This document shows positions 58,915 through 64,000 of a stretch of 64,000 nucleotides of DNA, piece after piece. The DNA comes from Dillenia suffruticosa. Taxonomy: Eukaryota > Streptophyta > Magnoliopsida > Dilleniales > Dilleniaceae. The notes beneath the pieces are model-generated. The model was given only the letters and a program-made list of their open reading frames with translations, was not told where the DNA came from and made no database searches. The stretch is taken from positions 3,294,501 through 3,358,500 of the forward strand of contig JAVTVX010000016.1 of assembly GCA_033439265.1 (NCBI GenBank). The letters are read 5' to 3'. The translations under genes were made by a program, and so were the position numbers. The stretch's first letter is position 1. Each line of letters starts with the position of its first letter.

Positions 58915-61454
58915 TGTCATGCCCCAAACTAGGTTCGTGAGTAGCCGCACATTACCCTGAATGCCGGCTATATTTTTATAGAAAATCGGACAGAATCTCT
59001 CCATATTTCGGAGGTCTCCCATGTACAATTTGACCTATATATTCAAAATCAACCTGTCAAATAAACAAACGGTCATCCCGGCCTTTCCAAAATCAACAAA
59101 TCCCACCGCAAACATCCAGGACAACTCAAGATTATAAAATTTCTAACAGTTCTAGCCACAGACCTCTACTGTCATACTCAACTAGAGTATAAACAGCTGC
59201 CACACCGAGCGGTCCTAAATATTTTTATAAAATATACAACAAATTTTCTAAGTTAACATTTCAAATATTTTCAAGTGTCTCAGTGCAAATGAAATGAATT
59301 TACACGAGAGTTTCACGAATAAATATCCATTATTCATACAGTCATCCCATAAATATATACATGGTCAACTACGGATCTCAATATCAAGATCTCGCAGGGA
59401 CGAAATAAAGTAAGAAACTCATCTTTCAAATTAAACTTAAATCTCACCGTAGTAAATACCAAATCTATCGAAACTATTAAAACTTTTAGAACCTATAACG
59501 TCGCTCTATCATAATAATCCTGTCTGAGAAAGGAGAAGAGAGAGGTGAGTATCAGGGAAGATATCCAGTGAGTGAGGGGGGTTAATATCAAGCATCAATA
59601 GTGTGGGTGAACTATTGGAGTGTCAAATAATATTTTTCGTAAACAAAAATTCAAATTTTTGTTTACGAAACATAATATGTGCCGAAATATGAGCTCATTT
59701 AATAAATCACACGATATCATATATATATATGCATCCGTATCAAACATCTTTTTCAGAAAATTCTTGGGTCCCATCGAAAACACTTCCATCTCAGGTTGGC
59801 CGAAACCCAGACAAAAACCCGCCAAGGGTTTTTCCATCATGTTTCAAAACATACCCCCTTCATTGGCGTTGGGTCGTGCCCTACTGGGGTGCAACCAGAT
59901 ATAGCCCGACCTACCGCAGAGGGAGACACATCTATCTCTTCCGCCAAATATAATCTAACCCTCATCCACATTGCCCCGTCGGGTCGTGCCGTGGGAAGAA
60001 TGACTATAGCCATTAATCATGCACAAGTACTAATCATTTCGTAAACATCACATAACTAGCAGGCATCCAACCCGCATAATTTATCAAAACATTTCAAATT
60101 CGTGTACCGATACATTTCATCAAATCATTTTAAATCAACATGCCAATGCAATGGTAGAGTAGAAAACATTCTAGTTCTCAAATAATGGCACGATATTGAT
60201 TCATTTCAAACAATGCATGCATAGTTATCGGAAGCATAAATTTATGACACTCCAAATGTCACAAAACAAATTTTGAAATTTAATACAACATGTCGAGTCA
60301 ATGCATATCGAAAGCATATTTTATTAAAAACACGACAGAAAAACAACTTCACTATTTTATGCAAGAGATTAGGGTCTCACTCATATTTTAGGAAGGATGG
60401 TCACTCCCTATTTTTAAAACAAATCAAATCTGACTCCTAGAGTCTCCCAAAAGATTTCTTTAATAAATTATCACAATTTAATATCAAATAAAAGGCTAAT
60501 AAGAGATTTTTCCTTTTTCTCATTTTTTCTAATTTTTCTCGAATTTAACATATTTCTGAATATATATATATATAGCTTTCGATGGAAATTTCAATATAAA
60601 TTCGATAAAATTTATTTCAAATGCTGAAGAGATTGCATTTCTCTCACCTAGGGTTTTCTCGGAGTGCAGACCTTCGTCTGAATGTCTCATCGATCACTCC
60701 AAAATCTCTAATGCTCCCTATCAAGACAAGATTTATTAGTTGGGTCATAAACACTTAGATTAGGATCAAAGCCCTAACTCAGTTTTCTATGCAGAGGTTC
60801 GTGGGCTTGCGGGTCAGCAGGCTAGCGGGCCGCAATGGGCTTCGCGGGCCACAGTAGGCTCGTGGGCTGCACGGGCTCGCGGGCTAGTGGGCTCGCGGGC
60901 TGGCACATTCACGGGCTGAAGCGTGCGCTCACGAGCTGGACTGCAGTTGCGCGCTCGTGCGGCGCTTGCAAGTAGGACTGCAGTCGCGCACATGAGGAAG
61001 CTCGCATGAGACTGCAGTCGCATGAGGAAGCTTGCGCTGCGGTGCACTCGCGCGGGGAAGATCGCGCTGTGGTGCACTTGCGCGGAGGTTGTGCTCACGG
61101 AAGGGAGGAGTAGCAGAGAGAGAGAGCAGTGGAGGGTGGTGGATTCGGTGGAGAGAGAGAACGACAGCAAGAGGGAGAAAGGGAGAGTGAGAGTGAAACC
61201 GAGGGAAAGAGGGAGCTACAGTGAGAGAGTGAGAAATGGTGGAACATGGCGGCGGTGGGTGGCGATCGGTTGCGGCAGCGGCAGAGGAGGAAGAGGATGA
61301 GGCGGCCGTGGGAAGAAGGTGAAGAGGTGGAGAGAGAAAGAGAGAGGAAGAGAGAGAGAGAGGGAGAGAGATTAGGGCCAAAAGCCCTAATCTGATTTAG
61401 GTGTGCTGCATTTTGGCTCAAAACGCAGCACTCCTCTCATTTTTTTTTACTTTT

Positions 61455-61502
<48 letters not shown>

Positions 61503-61691
61503 TTTCACACTAAAATTCGCAGATATGGCAAAAATTTAAAATATACCAAAAATTCAATTTAAATACCCCAAAATCAAAAATCAAAATAAATAAAAATTTC
61601 TCTATATATATAATTGAGAAATATTTTTATTTAATTTCTGAACAGAAGTACAATAGTACGGATACCACAGTGTCGATATTATATTTTCTAA
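58915..61691 (-). repeat. 3' LTR of the second chromovirus copy
   Basis: Related to the LTR at 6857-9987 throughout: start, GGCCATCCCGACCT-like block, GTCGTGCC repeats, GC-rich short repeats (60790-60960), GA-rich tract (61105-61370), AGGGCCAAAAGCCCTAAT and hairpin. The upper limit is set at the polypurine-like TTTTTAGGGGG (minus strand, 61692-61702) but could be as low as about 61440, because 61440-61690 contains a TA-repeat (61470-61498) with no counterpart in the other LTR. Confidence 0.7.
61401..61434 (-). other. Conserved hairpin in the second chromovirus LTR
   Basis: Arm GTGCTGCATTTTG (61403-61415) pairs with CAAAACGCAGCAC (61419-61431) over a three-base loop. It has the same A-C mismatch as the hairpin at 9923-9959, while three other pairs are changed on both sides (A-T to T-A, C-G to T-A, A-T to G-C). 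Confidence 0.7.
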
Positions 61692-61739
61692 CCCCCTAAA
61701 AATAAGTTTTATTCTCGAAACTAAAAGTAGGCTAAACAG

Positions 61740-62766
61740 TAAACAAATGGGGGTACTGTCTCCTAATAGCCTCCTCGGGTTCCCAAGTCTCCTCCTCGAC
61801 CTGATCACTCCTTCACAAAACTCTGACCAATGAAACTTTCTTGCTTCGCAGCTTTCTGAACTGCTGATCTAGAATAGCCACAGGCTGAACTGGAAGACTA
61901 AGGTCCTCTCGTAACTCAACAGGTGGAGAACCAAGTAAATGAGAAGGATCGGCTAAGTACTTCCTGAGTACTGATACATGGAAGACGTCGTAACTATGGG
62001 ATAATTCATCTGGCAGCTCCAATCTGTATGCCACACTCCCGACCCTCTCAAGGATACGGAAGAGCCTAATATATCTGGGGCTCAACTTGCCCCCTACCTA
62101 AACCATATAACTCCCTTCCAAGGAGATATCCTCAAGAAAACGATATCTCCAGTGGCAAACCCAAGAGGTCGCCGCCTACGATCGACATATGCCTTCTATC
62201 TGTCCTGGGCGTCTTTCATCCACTCACAGATGACCTTAACTTTATCCTTCGTTTCCTCAATTAACTCAACACAACTAAGACGTCGCTCTCTGACTCATCC
62301 CAGCATATCGGGGTGCGGCACTTCCTGCCATACGTGCCTTATACGGGGGCATCCCTATACTAGATTGATAGCTATAATTATATACAAATTCAACCAGTGG
62401 AAGGTGCCGATCCCAACTACCCCAGAAATCTATCACACATGCTCTCAACATGTCCTCAAGGGTCTGAATGGTCCTCTCTGACTGACCATATGTCTGAAAA
62501 TGATAGGTCGTACTAAAATTCAGTCTTGTGCCCATTGCCTCCTGTAGCCAAAACCTGGAAGTGAACCTCGCGTCCCTGTCTGATACTATGGACACAAGAA
62601 CACCATGCAGCCTGACTATTGTATCAATGTAAAGACGTGCCAAGGTCTCCAAAGGATAGTCGCTGTGAATAGGAAGAAAATACACAGATTTGGTGAGTCG
62701 ATCTACAATCACCCAAATGGCATCATGCCGTGATGAAGTCTGCGGTAGCCTTATCACAAAATCCAT
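61740..62766 (-). pseudogene. Chromovirus integrase core and chromodomain-like C-terminus
   Basis: The integrase core (62766-62275) reads [50 protein letters not shown] and [20 protein letters not shown]. The Asp of the VDRLTK segment, the Asp of SDRD and the Glu of SERTIQ correspond to the DDE residues. After a frame change come KAYVDRRRRPLGFATGDIVF and the chromovirus tail (62085-61813): SHSYDVFHVSVLRKYLADPS, VELREDLSLPVQPVAILDQQ and KKVSLVRVL. It ends after another shift with EEETWEPEEAIRRQYPHLF, the chromodomain-related region that targets insertion to heterochromatin. Several stops are present. Confidence 0.88.
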
Positions 62767-64000
62767 AGTAATATGATCTCACTTCCATTCAGGAATGGGA
62801 AAGGGCTCTGTAATGTACCAGCCGGTCGCTGATGCTCGGCCTTTACCTGCTAGCAAACTAAAATCTTAGCCACAAAATCTACGATTTCCCATTTTATGCC
62901 AAGCCACAAATAACTATCCCGAATGGTTCGATACATCTTAGTACCACCCGGATGCAATGCATAAGCGAAGGAGTGTGCCTCCTCAACTATGGCCTTGCGG
63001 AGATCTGAATCAACGGGAACACAAACCCGCTCCCTGAATACTATAAAACCATGTCCTCGAATCCTGAAGTCTCCGCCCTCAGCTCTGCGGACTCTAACCG
63101 CAACACTCTAAAACTCATCATTTGTACTCTGGAGTTCTCGGATACGGTCGAACAAAGTCGGTCTGACCTCAAATCTGGCTAGTAAGCCTCCCTGATCATC
63201 ACCAATCAAACTGACTCCCAAGACTCAGAGTCCCACTAAACAAGAAAGGTAGGCTTTCTCTGTCGACTTTGAGGATGATGCTGACTTCTGACTCTAGGTA
63301 TCTGCTACAACATTCGCCTTGCCCGGATGATAGTCAATAATGAGGTCATAATCTTTAAGAAACTCTAACCATCTCCTCTGTCTCAAATTTAGCTCCTTTT
63401 GGGTAAATAGATATTTTAAACTTCTGTGATCTGTAAATACCCTGTAGGTCACCCCATAAAGATAATACCGCCATATCTTCAATGCGAAGACTATGGCTGC
63501 CAACTCCAAATCATGTGTCAGGTAATTAACCTCATGTTTTTTCAGCTGTCACGAGGCATACACAATAACCCGACCATCCTGCATGATAACACAACCCAAT
63601 CCCTGTCGGCTAGCATCACTGTACACTGTATACTCCTGACTACTAGTGGGAAGGGCTAAAATAGGAGTAGATATCAACTGTTATTTGAGCTCCTGAAAGC
63701 TCGTCTCATAACGGTCATCCCAAACAAACTTGACCCCCTTCCGGGTCAATTTAGACAATGGAGCGGCTATTCAGGAGAATTCTTCTACAAATCGGCGATA
63801 ATACCGGTTAAACCGAAAAAATTACGGATCTCGGTAACTGTTTGTGGCTGCTCCTATTTCAGTATAGTCTCAACTTTTCGCAGATCAACATAAATACCTT
63901 TCGCAGATCAACATAAATACCTTCCGCGGAGACAATATACCCCAAAAATCCTATCTGCCTCAGCCAAAATTCACATTTCGAGAATTTGGCATATAGCTGC
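62767..64000 (-). pseudogene. Chromovirus RT end, RNase H and integrase zinc finger
   Basis: From the right edge downward: RT thumb ([27 protein letters not shown]), then RNase H ([59 protein letters not shown]). The tether [15 protein letters not shown] follows, and about 62990-62850 the HHCC-type integrase zinc finger (EEAHSFAYALHPGGTKMYRT followed by WLGIKWEIVDFVAKILVC). Stop codons interrupt at several points. A 20-base direct duplication (TTTCGCAGATCAACATAAAT) occurs at 63874-63920. Confidence 0.85.

Larger units (their letters stand above)
58915..64000 (-). mobile_element. Second Tekay/Del-like chromovirus copy, partial (5' part beyond the right edge)
   Basis: The left end TGTCATGCCCCAAAC matches the LTR terminus of the nested copy (TGTCACGCCCCGAAC). 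On the minus strand, from high to low coordinates: end of RT, RNase H, integrase zinc finger and core, a chromodomain-like tail, a polypurine-like site and the 3' LTR. It supplies the pol regions that the copy at 3843-9987 has lost. TAAAC (58910-58914) would be one side of the target duplication; the other side is outside the window. Many stops are present. Confidence 0.88.

Noticed and set aside
1-64000. CRISPR arrays, bacterial operons, tRNA or rRNA genes
   Set aside because: None seen; repeat arrays here lack the direct-repeat/unique-spacer structure and the sequence is plant nuclear with introns and retrotransposons. tRNA-like matches are only retrotransposon primer sites.

Overview
This is a repeat-dense stretch of a flowering-plant nuclear genome, most likely a eudicot. 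The evidence is the set of plant-specific transposon lineages (Athila-, Tat- and Tekay/Del-like Ty3/gypsy elements, hAT, and En/Spm CACTA elements), plus one recognisable host gene family interrupted by GT-AG introns. Nearly all coding sequence is transposon-derived and decayed. No intact host gene was found.

Layout. 1-11903: an Athila-like retrotransposon on the minus strand (5' LTR 10452-11903, tRNA-Asp-type primer site, gag, protease, RT, RNase H, running off the left edge). A Tekay/Del-like chromovirus (3843-9987, 5-bp target duplication GAACA) is inserted in its gag gene. The Athila element lies in a degenerate LINE-type RNase H region (11904-12860). 13362-14430: a short hAT-type element with an 8-bp target duplication that carries a piece of a class B heat-shock factor gene, intron included. 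15953-20430: a host gene for an ER saposin-like protein (TLR4-regulator/MIR-interacting MSAP, DUF3456 family) with seven exons, three disabling lesions and a partial duplicate of its 5' end. 21856-24849: a 3-kb hAT element with perfect 8-bp target duplication, decayed transposase, and ends like those of the heat-shock-factor carrier. 24969-31661: a Tat-like element with gag and protease but no RT or integrase, an antisense accessory ORF, and six exact-period 66-bp repeats.

32817-52971: a 20-kb CACTA element with CACTA ends, ATA target duplication, AT-rich subterminal arrays and GC-rich repeat islands. It carries four genes: a Ulp1/C48-type cysteine protease-like gene (minus strand), a plant-transposon-protein gene, a TNPD-type transposase and a TNPA/Ptta-type transposase. 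54254 onward: the end of a second CACTA element with a nearly intact TNPA-like gene. 57085-58300: a dense array of short CATCGACC/CATCAACC words. 58915-64000: a second Tekay/Del-like chromovirus copy running off the right edge (LTR, chromodomain-like tail, integrase, RNase H, start of RT).

The most notable signals are the gene-carrying hAT element with a plausible autonomous relative 7.4 kb away, the gene-carrying giant CACTA element, a hairpin near the LTR start shared by the two chromoviruses with three apparently compensated stem pairs, and the 66-bp/22-residue repeat whose unit also occurs in the element's own LTRs.
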